23,383 nt of DNA. It comes from Candidatus Limivicinus faecipullorum. GTDB taxonomy: Bacteria; Bacillota; Clostridia; Oscillospirales; Oscillospiraceae. The stretch spans positions 1 through 23,383 of the forward strand of contig DVHY01000094.1 of assembly GCA_018711755.1 (NCBI GenBank), read 5' to 3'. The translations under genes and the position numbers were made by a program. Each line of letters begins with the position of its first letter. Position 1 is the stretch's first letter. A model generated the notes under the pieces. The model made no database searches, was not told the origin of the DNA, and saw nothing but the letters and a program-made list of their open reading frames with translations. Below are positions 1-7,551 of this stretch, piece after piece.

Positions 1-131
1 CTTCTACAACCATGAGCGCATCCAGCTCAAAACTGGAGAGGCGCCGCTGGCGCGACGCCTCTCCGCTTAAAACTTCATGCTTTCCTACATCGGTGCCTTT
101 TTGTGCTGTCCGCACAATCTGGGGCGGTTCA
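1..131 (+). mobile_element. Right end of an IS3-family insertion sequence (partial)
   Basis: The segment holds the last codons of an IS3-type transposase followed by about 60 non-coding bases that end in GGGGCGGTTCA at 121-131. Read from the other strand this terminus starts TGAACCGCCCC, which resembles the TGA/TGT-starting, C-rich terminal inverted repeats of IS3-family elements. The element entered from the left of the window, so its left end and target duplication cannot be seen. It stops about 30 bases beyond the stop codon of the convergent aminotransferase gene. The exact right boundary is inferred from the terminus pattern. GGGGC (121-125) can also pair with GCCCC (135-139) across the junction, followed by a T-rich stretch, so the junction may act as a weak terminator. 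Confidence 0.7.
2..70 (+). CDS. IS3-family transposase OrfB, C-terminal fragment
   Basis: The frame starting at base 2 reads FYNHERIQLKTGEAPLARRL, then Ser-Ala and a TAA stop at 68-70. The pattern F/YYN..RIQLK....P is the conserved C-terminal tail of the DDE integrase-like OrfB of IS3-family transposases, just after the catalytic glutamate region. The catalytic core lies outside the window, so it cannot be judged whether the element is intact. The reading is open from the window edge with no internal stop. I am fairly sure of the family and cannot name the specific insertion sequence. Confidence 0.75.
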   Translation, partial: FYNHERIQLKTGEAPLARRLSA

Positions 132-160
132 TCAGCCCCGGCTTTTATTTACTTTATTTC

Positions 161-1357
161 TCAAACAAACACATACTTCTTCAGCCGCTCCATGGCCTCC
201 TCCGCCAGGGAGCGGGGCAGGGCAAAGTTCATGCGTATGGAGTCGGGGAACATGAAGTCCTCGCCGTTCTGCCAGATGACCCCCCGGCGCACTCCCCGCT
301 CCTGAAGCCGGGATATGCTTATGCCCTGGCTGCGGCAGAAATCCCCGCAGTCCAGAAAGAGCATGTAGGTGCCCTGGGGGCGCATCACCTTCACGCCGGG
401 GAAATTGTCCCGGATGAAGCCGCAGGCATAGTCCAGGTTGCCGTTTACCACCTGTATCATCTCCTCGGCCCAGGCCTCCCCTTCCGGGCTGAAGCCGCCG
501 ATAAGGGCGTGGACGGAGAGGACGTTGGGGTCGTTGTAGTGGCTGAGGCGGCTCTGCCTCAGCACCCGCTCCCGGAGATACTTGTTGTAGATTATATGGT
601 AGGAGCCCACAAGCCCGGCCAGGGAGAAGGTCTTGCTGGGGGCGTAAAAGGCCACGGTGCGCTCCCTGGCGTCTTCGGATATGCTCTGGGTGGGGATGTG
701 CTTATAGCCGGGCATGATGATGTCCGACCATATCTCGTCGGAGATGACCAGGCAGTTGTTGGCGGCATAGACCTCCATGGCCCGCTCTATCTCCCGGCGC
801 TCCCAGACTCTGCCGCAGGGGTTGTGGGGGGAGCAGAAGATGGCCAGATGGATGTTATGCTCCTTTATCTTCCTGTCCATGTCCTCATAGTCCATGCGCC
901 AGATGCCCTCCTCGTCCCGCTTCAGAGGGGAGTGGACGGCTATGCGGCCTGTGTCCTGGAAGGTGTGGGTAAAGCCCACGTAGGTGGGGGAATGGACCAG
1001 CACCTCCTCTCCGGGGGCGGTAAAGGCCTGGAGCGCGGAGCTGACGCCCCCCAGCACGCCGTTTTCGTATCCGATGTGTTCCGGCAGCAGGCCCTCCACG
1101 GAGTTTCGCCTCTGCTGCCAGCGGATGATGCTGTCGAAATATTCCTTGGGCAGGGGGAAGTAGCCGAAGTTGGGCATCTCCATACGCCGATATATGGCAT
1201 CCATGACTGCCGGCGCCGCCTTGAAGCTCATGTCCGCTATCCACATGGGGATAGTGGAGAAGCCTTCGCCGACGCTTAAGCCTTTAAATGGTATTACATC
1301 CGCTGCGGTGGAGTCCCTGCCCCGCCGGTCCAGGACCGTGGTAAAATCGTATTTCAT
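161..1357 (-). CDS. MalY/PatB-family PLP-dependent aminotransferase / cystathionine beta-lyase
   Basis: This 398-residue protein is a fold-type I pyridoxal-phosphate enzyme of the MalY/PatB group. Members act as cystathionine beta-lyases (cystathionine to homocysteine, pyruvate and ammonia) or related C-S lyases in the cytosol. Visible family marks are PMWIADMSF near residues 37-45, CSPHNPCGRVW at 175-185 with the cofactor-contacting Asn179, SDEIW at 206-210 with Asp207 for the pyridine nitrogen, and APSKTFSLAGL at 239-249, where Lys242 should form the Schiff base. RMNFALPR near the C-terminus carries the carboxylate-binding arginine. Length is normal for the family. The ATG follows a GAAGGA ribosome binding site 8 bases upstream. 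It lies downstream of rpoD on the same strand, separated by a hairpin, and has a possible TACAAT -10 box of its own. The substrate cannot be decided from sequence; cystathionine lyase or an aminotransferase role are both possible. Confidence 0.85.
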   Translation of the reverse strand: MKYDFTTVLDRRGRDSTAADVIPFKGLSVGEGFSTIPMWIADMSFKAAPAVMDAIYRRMEMPNFGYFPLPKEYFDSIIRWQQRRNSVEGLLPEHIGYENGVLGGVSSALQAFTAPGEEVLVHSPTYVGFTHTFQDTGRIAVHSPLKRDEEGIWRMDYEDMDRKIKEHNIHLAIFCSPHNPCGRVWERREIERAMEVYAANNCLVISDEIWSDIIMPGYKHIPTQSISEDARERTVAFYAPSKTFSLAGLVGSYHIIYNKYLRERVLRQSRLSHYNDPNVLSVHALIGGFSPEGEAWAEEMIQVVNGNLDYACGFIRDNFPGVKVMRPQGTYMLFLDCGDFCRSQGISISRLQERGVRRGVIWQNGEDFMFPDSIRMNFALPRSLAEEAMERLKKYVFV

Positions 1358-1389
1358 ATGTTTTCCTTCTATAAATTGTATGTAGTATT

Positions 1390-1412
1390 GGGCCTGTCGT
1401 TATGACAGGCCC
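1390..1412 (-). terminator. Perfect hairpin after rpoD, weak terminator
   Basis: GGGCCTGTC (1390-1398) and GACAGGCCC (1404-1412) form a perfect 9-base stem with a 5-base loop, 14 bases after the rpoD stop codon. On the minus strand no T run follows, so termination would be partial or Rho-dependent and some readthrough into the aminotransferase gene is likely. On the plus strand CTTTTTC lies a few bases downstream, but no plus-strand gene ends here. Confidence 0.5.
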
Positions 1413-1426
1413 GTAAAGCGTCTTTT

Positions 1427-2683
1427 TCAGTTTAGGAAATCCCGCAGCTTCTTGGAGCGGCTGGGGTGGCGGAGCTTGCGCAGGGCCTTGGCCTCTATCT
1501 GGCGGATGCGCTCACGGGTGACGTTGAACTCCTTGCCCACCTCTTCCAGAGTGCGGGTGCGGCCGTCCACTATGCCGAAGCGCAGCTCCAGCACCTTTTT
1601 CTCTCTGGGTGCCAGGGTGTCCAGCACCTCTTCCAGCTGCTCGCGGAGCAGGGAGAAGCTGGCGGCCTCGGAGGGCTCGGAGGCGTCCTCGTCGGGGATG
1701 AAGTCCCCCAGATGGGAGTCCTCCTCCTCGCCTATGGGGGTCTCCAGGGACACGGGCTCCTGGGCGATCTTCAGGATGTCCCGGACCTTTTCCACGGGCA
1801 TATCCATCTCCCTGGCTATCTCCTCGGCGGAGGGGTCGTGGCCCAGCTCCTGAAGCAGCTGCCGGGAGACCCGGATGGTCTTGTTGATAGTCTCCACCAT
1901 GTGCACGGGGATGCGTATGGTGCGGGCCTGGTCGGCGATGGCCCGGGTGATGGCCTGGCGTATCCACCAGGTGGCGTAGGTGGAGAACTTGTAGCCCTTG
2001 GTGTAGTCGAACTTCTCAACTGCCTTTATGAGGCCCAGGTTTCCCTCCTGGATAAGGTCCAGGAAGAGCATGCCCCGGCCCACATAGCGCTTGGCGATGG
2101 ACACCACCAGACGGAGGTTGGCCTCGGTCATGCGGTGCTTGGCCTCCTCGTCCCCCTGGGACATGCGGGTGGCCAGTTCTATCTCCTCGTCGGGGGAGAG
2201 CAGAGGCACCTTGCCTATCTCCTTGAGGTACATGCGCACCGGGTCGTCTGTGGAGAAGCTGTCCACCAGGGCGTCGGTGTCGTTTATCTCCTCTTCCGTG
2301 ACCTCCTCGATGCTGGCCAGGTCCTCCACCTCCGGCAGCACGTCGTCGATGGGGGGCAGCAGGTCGGCCCCGGCGATGTCTATATCCACGCCGTTGGCTT
2401 CCAGAGCCTCGTAGAACTTGTCCACTACATCGCTGTCCAGGTTCAGCTCCTCGATGCACTCCAGTTCCTTGGCGGTGAGCTTGCCGGCCTTCTTGCCCTT
2501 TTCCAGCAGCTCATGGAGCTTGTCCTCCGGGTTCTTCACCGGCTCCTCGTTCTCTTTTTTCTTGCCGCTTTTCCGGCGGGTCTTGGTCTTGTCGGCCTGC
2601 TCGCTCTGGCCCTCATCCTCTTTCAAAAGCTGGTCTGCCATTTCATCCAGTTCCTTTTCGGTGTAAATATGTTCCTCAGCCAT
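1427..2683 (-). CDS. rpoD: RNA polymerase primary sigma factor RpoD (SigA)
   Basis: This 418-residue protein is the housekeeping sigma factor, which gives RNA polymerase its specificity for -35/-10 promoters. A lysine/glutamate-rich, low-complexity N-terminus (about residues 20-55) leads into a region 1.1-like segment. Region 1.2 starts at DPVRMYLKEIG (near 147), regions 2.1-2.4 include DLIQEGNLGLIKAVEKFDY and FSTYATWWIRQAI (about 209-245), then region 3. The region 4.2 helix-turn-helix LEEVGKEFNVTRERIRQIE begins near 379. Everything needed for a group 1 sigma factor is present. I chose the ATG at 2683 because GAGGG lies 8 bases upstream; an in-frame ATG at 2698 overlaps dnaG and has poor spacing. 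The gene follows dnaG with a 4-base gap and its ribosome binding site lies in the last dnaG codons, so translation is probably coupled. Confidence 0.97.
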   Translation of the reverse strand: MAEEHIYTEKELDEMADQLLKEDEGQSEQADKTKTRRKSGKKKENEEPVKNPEDKLHELLEKGKKAGKLTAKELECIEELNLDSDVVDKFYEALEANGVDIDIAGADLLPPIDDVLPEVEDLASIEEVTEEEINDTDALVDSFSTDDPVRMYLKEIGKVPLLSPDEEIELATRMSQGDEEAKHRMTEANLRLVVSIAKRYVGRGMLFLDLIQEGNLGLIKAVEKFDYTKGYKFSTYATWWIRQAITRAIADQARTIRIPVHMVETINKTIRVSRQLLQELGHDPSAEEIAREMDMPVEKVRDILKIAQEPVSLETPIGEEEDSHLGDFIPDEDASEPSEAASFSLLREQLEEVLDTLAPREKKVLELRFGIVDGRTRTLEEVGKEFNVTRERIRQIEAKALRKLRHPSRSKKLRDFLN

Positions 2684-2687
2684 AGTA

Positions 2688-4430
2688 TTATCCCTCATAT
2701 CCTTTTTTCTCTCTGTATTTATTTGCCAGAGCCCGCAGGTCGGAGCTTTGGCTGCTCTCTTCCCGGCGCTCTTTGATTTTGTTTATGTAGTCGTGCAGGC
2801 TTTGCCGGCTGCGGCTGAGCAGCTCGGGCTTCTGCAGCAGGGACACCAGCAGGCTCATATCCTCGCCGCTGAGTTCCTCGCCCAGGGTGGCGGTGTTGAC
2901 GGACTCCCCCCGGCGCAGCCTGTCCCGGATCGCCGAGTATATGCGGCCCAGGCTCTCCTGGGAGAAATCCTCCGTATCCGGCAGGCCCGGCTCGTCGATA
3001 AGGGAGGGCTCCAGATACAGGAGCCTTATCACGCCCTCCTCCGCCGCCGCCGAGGCCGGGTCCGAATAGCGCCCGGTCCGCCCGCCGCCGGGAGGCGCCC
3101 TGTCCACCCGGGTCTGTTCCCTCTCCTGGGCCTTTCTGGCGGAGGAGAGCAGGCGCTTGCGGCGGCGCTGGGCCTCGTCGGCCACCACGCTCTCCGGCAC
3201 TCCCGCCATGGAGGCCACCCGCATGGCGTAGACCTGGCGCTCCACTGCGCCGGGGAGCCGGGCCACCAGCTCCGTGGCCTCCTTGAGAAAGGCCACCTTG
3301 TCCCCGTCGGAAGAGAGGTCGTATTTCTCCGTCACGGCCCGCAGCCGGTAATCTATCTGGTCTTCGGAGCCCTCCAGCAGTTTGCGGAAGGCCTCGGGGC
3401 CTTTGAGCTTGATGAACTCGTCCGGGTCTTTGGCCCCCTCCAGGCGCAGCACCTTCACTTTAAGGTCCAGTTTCTCCAGTATGCCGATGGCCCGCTGGGC
3501 GGCCTTGATGCCTGCGCCGTCGTTGTCATAGGCGATGACCACCTGGTCGGTGTAGCGGGAGATGAGCCGGGCCTGTTCCGGGGTCAGGGAGGTGCCAAGG
3601 GAGGCCACTGCCGAGTCGAAGCCCGCCTGGTGCAGGCTGGCTACGTCTATATTGCCCTCTGATAGGATTATATATCCGCATTTTGATTTTTTAGCCAGAT
3701 TCAGGGCGAAAAGGTTGCGGCTTTTGTTGAATACAAGTGTTTCCGGGCTGTTCATATATTTTGGTTCACCATCGCCAAGTATACGCCCGGAGAAGCCTAT
3801 CACGTTGCCCCGTACATCTATCACCGGGAACATGAGACGGTTGCGGAAGGTGTCGTACACTCCGCCGCTCTTCCCCCGGCGTACCAGCCCCGCTTCCGCC
3901 AGCTCCTGTTCCGTAAAGCCCTGAGACTTCATGGCCTCGGTGAGGCTGTCCCAGGTATCCGGGGCAAAGCCTATGCCGAAGTTCCGGGCCGTGGCGGGGC
4001 TGAGCTTTCTTTTCCGCATATAGTCGCAGGCGGCCTGGCCGGCGGGAGTGCTCAACTGCTCATAGAAGAAGCGGGCGGCGGCCTTGTTCAGCTCCAGCAT
4101 CCTGGCCCTGCGGCGGCTCTCCCGGTCGTTGGTCTCCTCCGGCATAGGCATCCCCGCCCGCTTTGCCAGAAATTCCACCGCCTCCGGGAAGGAGAGGTTC
4201 TCTATCTCCATGACGAAGTTTATCACCCCGCCGCCCTTGCCGCAGCCGAAGCAGTGGTATATCTGCTTGTCGGGGGAGACGGAGAAGGAAGGGGTCTTCT
4301 CGCTGTGGAAGGGGCAGAGGCCGAAGAGGTTGGAGCCGCTCTTCTTGCTCAGCCGCACATAGGAGGACACCACCTCCACGATATCGTTGCGCTCGGTGAG
4401 CTCGTTTATGAAATTTTCGGGAAAGGCCAA
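2688..4430 (-). CDS. dnaG: DNA primase DnaG
   Basis: DnaG makes the RNA primers for the replication fork and works with the replicative helicase. The 580-residue protein has the N-terminal CHC2 zinc ribbon with Cys39, His42, Cys60 and Cys63 (CPFH...YHCFGC). The catalytic core follows, with a TOPRIM domain visible as ILSEGNIDVASLHQAGFDS and VIAYDNDGAGIKAAQRA. The usual EGYMDV motif reads EGNIDV here; the catalytic Glu and the DxD pair are kept. The C-terminal helicase-binding part is somewhat short. The start is TTG at 4430, supported by GGAAGGTG 5 bases upstream; no better ATG lies nearby. It sits between dgt (31-base gap) and rpoD (4-base gap), the common macromolecular synthesis operon order. 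Confidence 0.97.
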   Translation of the reverse strand: MAFPENFINELTERNDIVEVVSSYVRLSKKSGSNLFGLCPFHSEKTPSFSVSPDKQIYHCFGCGKGGGVINFVMEIENLSFPEAVEFLAKRAGMPMPEETNDRESRRRARMLELNKAAARFFYEQLSTPAGQAACDYMRKRKLSPATARNFGIGFAPDTWDSLTEAMKSQGFTEQELAEAGLVRRGKSGGVYDTFRNRLMFPVIDVRGNVIGFSGRILGDGEPKYMNSPETLVFNKSRNLFALNLAKKSKCGYIILSEGNIDVASLHQAGFDSAVASLGTSLTPEQARLISRYTDQVVIAYDNDGAGIKAAQRAIGILEKLDLKVKVLRLEGAKDPDEFIKLKGPEAFRKLLEGSEDQIDYRLRAVTEKYDLSSDGDKVAFLKEATELVARLPGAVERQVYAMRVASMAGVPESVVADEAQRRRKRLLSSARKAQEREQTRVDRAPPGGGRTGRYSDPASAAAEEGVIRLLYLEPSLIDEPGLPDTEDFSQESLGRIYSAIRDRLRRGESVNTATLGEELSGEDMSLLVSLLQKPELLSRSRQSLHDYINKIKERREESSQSSDLRALANKYREKKGYEG

Positions 4431-4461
4431 GTGATCACCTTCCGTTCAGGGGGATTGGGGG

Positions 4462-5466
4462 CTATTTCACCGTCCAGGCGAAGGGGATGAACAGCTCCCC
4501 GTATTTCTCCATGGCGTAGCCGTCGGTCATGCCGGAGATATAGTCGCAGGCGGCCCGCTCCACGCCCTCGTTTTCAATGATGCCGCAAAAGTCCTCCGGC
4601 AGGGCCTCCGGGTGCTTCACATAGTACTCGTAGAGCCGCCCCAGTATACCCTCCACCTTGCTCTCCTCCCCCTTGGCCAGGGGATTGGTGTACACGTCGG
4701 AGTACATGTAGCTGTGGAAGAAATCGAAGACCTCCTGCATTTTCGGGGACATCTGCAATTTGCCCCCGGCGCTGTTTTCTATCAGGTCGGTGAGCAGGGA
4801 ATTTATCCGCTCGCTGTTGCGCTCGCCGCAGTTTTCACGGATAAACGCCGGGACTTCCTCCGCTTTGATTATCCCGGCTCTTATGGAGTCGTCCAGATCG
4901 TGGTTTATGTAGGCTATCCTGTCGCACAGCCGCACGGCCACGGCCTCGGGGCTGTCGCCGTCCTGGCCGTGGGTGTGGTGGAGAATGCCCATGCGGGTCT
5001 CATAGCAGAGGTTTAGGCCCCGGCCGTCCCGCTCCAGGATGTCCACCACCCGAAGGCTCTGTTCATAGTGCTTGAAGCCCCCGGGGTATATGGCGTTGAG
5101 GGCCCGTTCCCCGGCGTGGCCGAAGGGGGTGTGGCCCAGGTCATGGCCCAGGGCGGCGGCCTCCGCCAGATCCTCGTTGAGTTTCAGGGCCCTGGCCACG
5201 GTGCGGGCCAGGCGGCTGACCTCCAGGGTGTGGGTGAGGCGGGTGCGGTAATGGTCCCCCTCGGGCTGGAGGAAGACCTGGGTCTTATGCTTGAGGCGGC
5301 GGAAGGACTTGGAGTGGGTTATCCGGTCGATATCCCGCTGGAAGCAGGTGCGGATGCTGCACTCCGGCTCCGGGCTCAGACGGCCCCTGGAATCGCGGGA
5401 CAGTATGCCGTAGGGCCCGATGATGAACTCCTCGGCTCTTTCTCTCTCCTCACGGGGACAGGACAT
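4462..5466 (-). CDS. dgt: HD-domain deoxyguanosinetriphosphate triphosphohydrolase-like protein
   Basis: The 334-residue protein belongs to the dGTPase family, which cleaves dNTPs into the deoxynucleoside and triphosphate and so tunes the nucleotide pool. The HD metal site is seen as RLTHTLEVS with His79, LGHDLGHTPFGHAGE with His108-Asp109, and the distal Asp in VRLCDRIAYINHDLDD. The N-terminal GILSRDSRGR and RDIDRITHSKSFRRLKHKTQVF segments are also typical. I chose ATG 5466 because AGGTG sits 6 bases upstream; a GTG at 5475 overlaps that site. This gene heads the dgt-dnaG-rpoD unit, and its leader carries a terminator-like hairpin about 40 bases before the start. The in vivo substrate range (dGTP or all dNTPs) cannot be read from sequence. 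Confidence 0.93.
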   Translation of the reverse strand: MSCPREERERAEEFIIGPYGILSRDSRGRLSPEPECSIRTCFQRDIDRITHSKSFRRLKHKTQVFLQPEGDHYRTRLTHTLEVSRLARTVARALKLNEDLAEAAALGHDLGHTPFGHAGERALNAIYPGGFKHYEQSLRVVDILERDGRGLNLCYETRMGILHHTHGQDGDSPEAVAVRLCDRIAYINHDLDDSIRAGIIKAEEVPAFIRENCGERNSERINSLLTDLIENSAGGKLQMSPKMQEVFDFFHSYMYSDVYTNPLAKGEESKVEGILGRLYEYYVKHPEALPEDFCGIIENEGVERAACDYISGMTDGYAMEKYGELFIPFAWTVK

Positions 5467-5500
5467 GGCGCTCACCTGCTTTCTGAAATTTTCCGCCGGG

Positions 5501-5539
5501 GCAAAGAAAAGCCAACGGAAGAAATTTTCTTCCGTTAGC
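5501..5539 (-). terminator. Intrinsic terminator or attenuator in the dgt-dnaG-rpoD leader
   Basis: On the minus strand, bases 5539-5526 and 5524-5511 form a stem with 11 perfect pairs (AACGGAAGAAA against TTTCTTCCGTT) plus GCT/GGC at the base with one wobble. TTTTCTTTGC follows directly (5510-5501). This is a good intrinsic terminator. It ends only about 25 bases before the dgt ribosome binding site, so it either ends the yigZ transcript or acts as an attenuator inside the dgt leader. Confidence 0.75.
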
Positions 5540-5540
5540 T

Positions 5541-5625
5541 ATATACGACCTTTATTTTTATTTCCCTTTATTTTTTTAAAAAATTTTTTGCCTCCTCCAA
5601 GGGGGCGGGGAGGCCCGGGGAAGCC
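5541..5625 (-). promoter_or_regulatory. A/T-rich spacer between yigZ and dgt with weak hairpin and possible promoter
   Basis: Just after the yigZ stop, GCCTCC (5614-5609 on the minus strand) can pair with GGAGGC (5595-5590). It is followed by six A and six T, giving a weak GC-rich hairpin and possible terminator. The next 45 bases are very rich in A on the minus strand and end in TATATA (about 5545-5540), which could be a -10 box for dgt. No convincing -35 box is seen at the right distance. If this is the promoter, the terminator at 5539-5501 lies in the transcript start region. Confidence 0.3.
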
Positions 5626-6252
5626 TCAGCGTATTTTCACGGCCCGGCAGCTCTCCCCGGCGGCTCTGGGGCGCACCGCCCCGCAGCTCACATCGAAGAT
5701 GCGCTCCGAGAGCGCCGCGAAATTCTCCTTGGGTACCAGGACCTTTATGGTCACGTCCTGGGCGTATTCCATGTCCTGGACTATGGCCCCCAGGGCCATA
5801 AGCTCTCCCTTCAGCCTTTCCGCCATGGCGTAGGAGCAGGGGATCTCCGCCGCGGTCCAGGGCCGGACCACCGAGATGCCGGCGGCGTCCAGGGCGTCCT
5901 TGGCGCTTCTGGTGTAGGCCCGGAGCAGCCCGCCGGCCCCCAGCAGCACCCCGCCGAAGTAGCGGGTCACCACGCACACCAGGTTGCATACGCCCTCCCG
6001 GCGGAAGACCTCCAGCATGGGTATGCCGGCGGTGCCCTGAGGCTCCCCGTCGTCGCTGTAGCGTTCGGGGCCGCCGCGGAGGATATAGCACCAGCAGTTG
6101 TGCCTTGCGTCGTAGTATTCCTTTTTCATGGCGGCGATGAAGTCCCGGGCCTGCTCCTCGTTTTCTACAGGGCGCACATGGCCCAGGAAGCGGGAGCGTT
6201 TTTCCGTGAATTCAGCCTCGCCGGGTCCGGCGGGGATGTAGAACTCTTCCAT
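5626..6252 (-). CDS. YigZ/IMPACT family protein
   Basis: This 208-residue protein belongs to the UPF0029/IMPACT (YigZ/YvyE) family. Related proteins are linked to translation and to the Gcn2 regulator in eukaryotes; the bacterial role is not settled. Family marks are KRSRFLGHVRPVENEEQARDFI (residues 18-40), ARHNCWCYILRG (49-60), YSDDGEPQGTAGIPMLEV (65-82) and VVTRYFGGVLLGAGGLLRAYTRSA (94-117). The C-terminal ferredoxin-like domain that many bacterial members have follows. The frame is open far upstream, but the start is fixed by ATG 6252, which overlaps the hflX stop by one base (TAATG), with GGAGG about 10 bases upstream. Translation is probably coupled to hflX. Confidence 0.92.
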   Translation of the reverse strand: MEEFYIPAGPGEAEFTEKRSRFLGHVRPVENEEQARDFIAAMKKEYYDARHNCWCYILRGGPERYSDDGEPQGTAGIPMLEVFRREGVCNLVCVVTRYFGGVLLGAGGLLRAYTRSAKDALDAAGISVVRPWTAAEIPCSYAMAERLKGELMALGAIVQDMEYAQDVTIKVLVPKENFAALSERIFDVSCGAVRPRAAGESCRAVKIR

Positions 6253-7547
6253 TATTCCCAGTCCTCCCTGGGCTCGGTGTAGCCGGGGATGTAGGCTTTC
6301 AGGCGCCCGAAGAGCTCCGGGGCTACGGTGACTTCCGCCTCGATGCCCTCCTCGGTGTATTCCATGCTGTGTATGACCGCCTCCCGGTTCAGGGCGTCCA
6401 GCAGGGCGGAGGCGGAGTAGGGCAGGCGGACGCTCACCCGGCGCTTGCCCCGGTCCAGCATTTTGGAGAGCTTGTCCACCAGCTCGGCAGCGCCCTCCCC
6501 GCTTTTGGCGGAGATGCACACCACATCCTCCCCGTGGGGCAGGATGCCCATGTAGGCGTCGCACTTGTTGAAGACCCGGAGGCATGGTGTGGCCTGGGCG
6601 CCCAGCTGGGCTATCAGCTGGTCCACTACCCGGGCCTGCTCCTGCCATTCGGGGTTGGAGATATCTATCACGTGCAGCAGCACGTCGGCATAGCTCAGCT
6701 CCTCCAGGGTGGCCTTGAAGGCCTCGATAAGATGGGTGGGGAGCTTTCGGATAAAGCCCACGGTGTCGGAGAGCAGGACCTCCTGGGTCTCATCGATCCT
6801 GAAGCGGCGGGTGGTGGTATCCAGGGTATCGAAGAGCCGGTCGTTGGCGGGAATGTCCGAGCCGGTGAGGCAGTTTAAAAGGGTGGACTTGCCGGCGTTG
6901 GTGTAGCCCACCAGGGCCACCACGGGCATGGCGTTCTTCTCCCGTTTCCGCCGCTGGGTGCTGCGCACCTTGCGCACGGCGGCCAGCTCCTCCTCCAGCT
7001 TCTGTATCTTCCGGCGGATGTGCCGCCGGTCGGTCTCCAGCTGGGTCTCGCCGGGGCCGCGGGTGCCTATGGGGGAGGAGCCGCCGGAGGCGGTCTGCCT
7101 GACCAGGTGGCTCCACATGCCGGTGAGCCGGGGCAGCAGATACTTGTATTGAGCCAGCTCCACCTGGAGCTGGCCCTCTCTTGTCCTGGCCCGCTGGGCG
7201 AAGATATCCAGGATAAGGCCGGAGCGGTCCAGCACCTTAACTCCCAGCTCCTCCCCCAGCACCCGCATCTGGGAGGGGGAGAGCTCGTTGTCAAAGACTG
7301 CCAGGTCACATTCGTTGGCCTGGATGAGCTCCTTGAGCTCCTTGACTTTGCCGTCGCCCAAAAAGCTCCGGGGCTCGGGGCTGGGGCGGCTCTGTATGAG
7401 CATGGCCACGGCCTGGCCCCCGGCGGTCTCCACCAGGGCGGCCAGCTCCTCCATGGAGACCTCCGTGGAACGCTCGTGTTCATCCATGCTGGCGGCGGAG
7501 AGCCCGGCCAGCACGGCCCGTTCTTTCTTTATCTGGGTGTTTTCCAT
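6252..7547 (-). CDS. hflX: Ribosome-associated GTPase HflX
   Basis: HflX is a GTPase that binds the 50S subunit and splits or rescues stalled ribosomes, mainly in stress. The 431-residue protein has the N-terminal HflX domain (about 1-180) with the glycine-rich stretch SGGSSPIGTRGPGETQLETDRR (154-175) and a basic coiled coil (about 175-205). The G domain follows: P-loop GYTNAGKS at 214-221, switch I region LFDTLDTTTRR, G3 DTVG, G4 NKCD and G5 ISAKSG. A C-terminal domain of about 70 residues closes it. It is the second gene of the lipoprotein-hflX-yigZ unit, starting 4 bases after the lipoprotein stop. Its own ribosome binding site is weak, which suggests coupling. Confidence 0.96.
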   Translation of the reverse strand: MENTQIKKERAVLAGLSAASMDEHERSTEVSMEELAALVETAGGQAVAMLIQSRPSPEPRSFLGDGKVKELKELIQANECDLAVFDNELSPSQMRVLGEELGVKVLDRSGLILDIFAQRARTREGQLQVELAQYKYLLPRLTGMWSHLVRQTASGGSSPIGTRGPGETQLETDRRHIRRKIQKLEEELAAVRKVRSTQRRKREKNAMPVVALVGYTNAGKSTLLNCLTGSDIPANDRLFDTLDTTTRRFRIDETQEVLLSDTVGFIRKLPTHLIEAFKATLEELSYADVLLHVIDISNPEWQEQARVVDQLIAQLGAQATPCLRVFNKCDAYMGILPHGEDVVCISAKSGEGAAELVDKLSKMLDRGKRRVSVRLPYSASALLDALNREAVIHSMEYTEEGIEAEVTVAPELFGRLKAYIPGYTEPREDWE

Positions 7548-7551
7548 ATTG

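Noticed and set aside
1466..2776. A long plus-strand frame opposite rpoD (and a similar one opposite the aminotransferase at 77-1279)
   Set aside because: Low-complexity Leu/Gly/His composition with no motif, opposite clear genes. These are shadow frames typical of GC-rich DNA.
6253..6648. N-terminal extension of the YigZ-family frame
   Set aside because: It lies wholly inside hflX, is Gly/Pro/Arg-rich and has no family similarity. ATG 6252 is coupled to the hflX stop.
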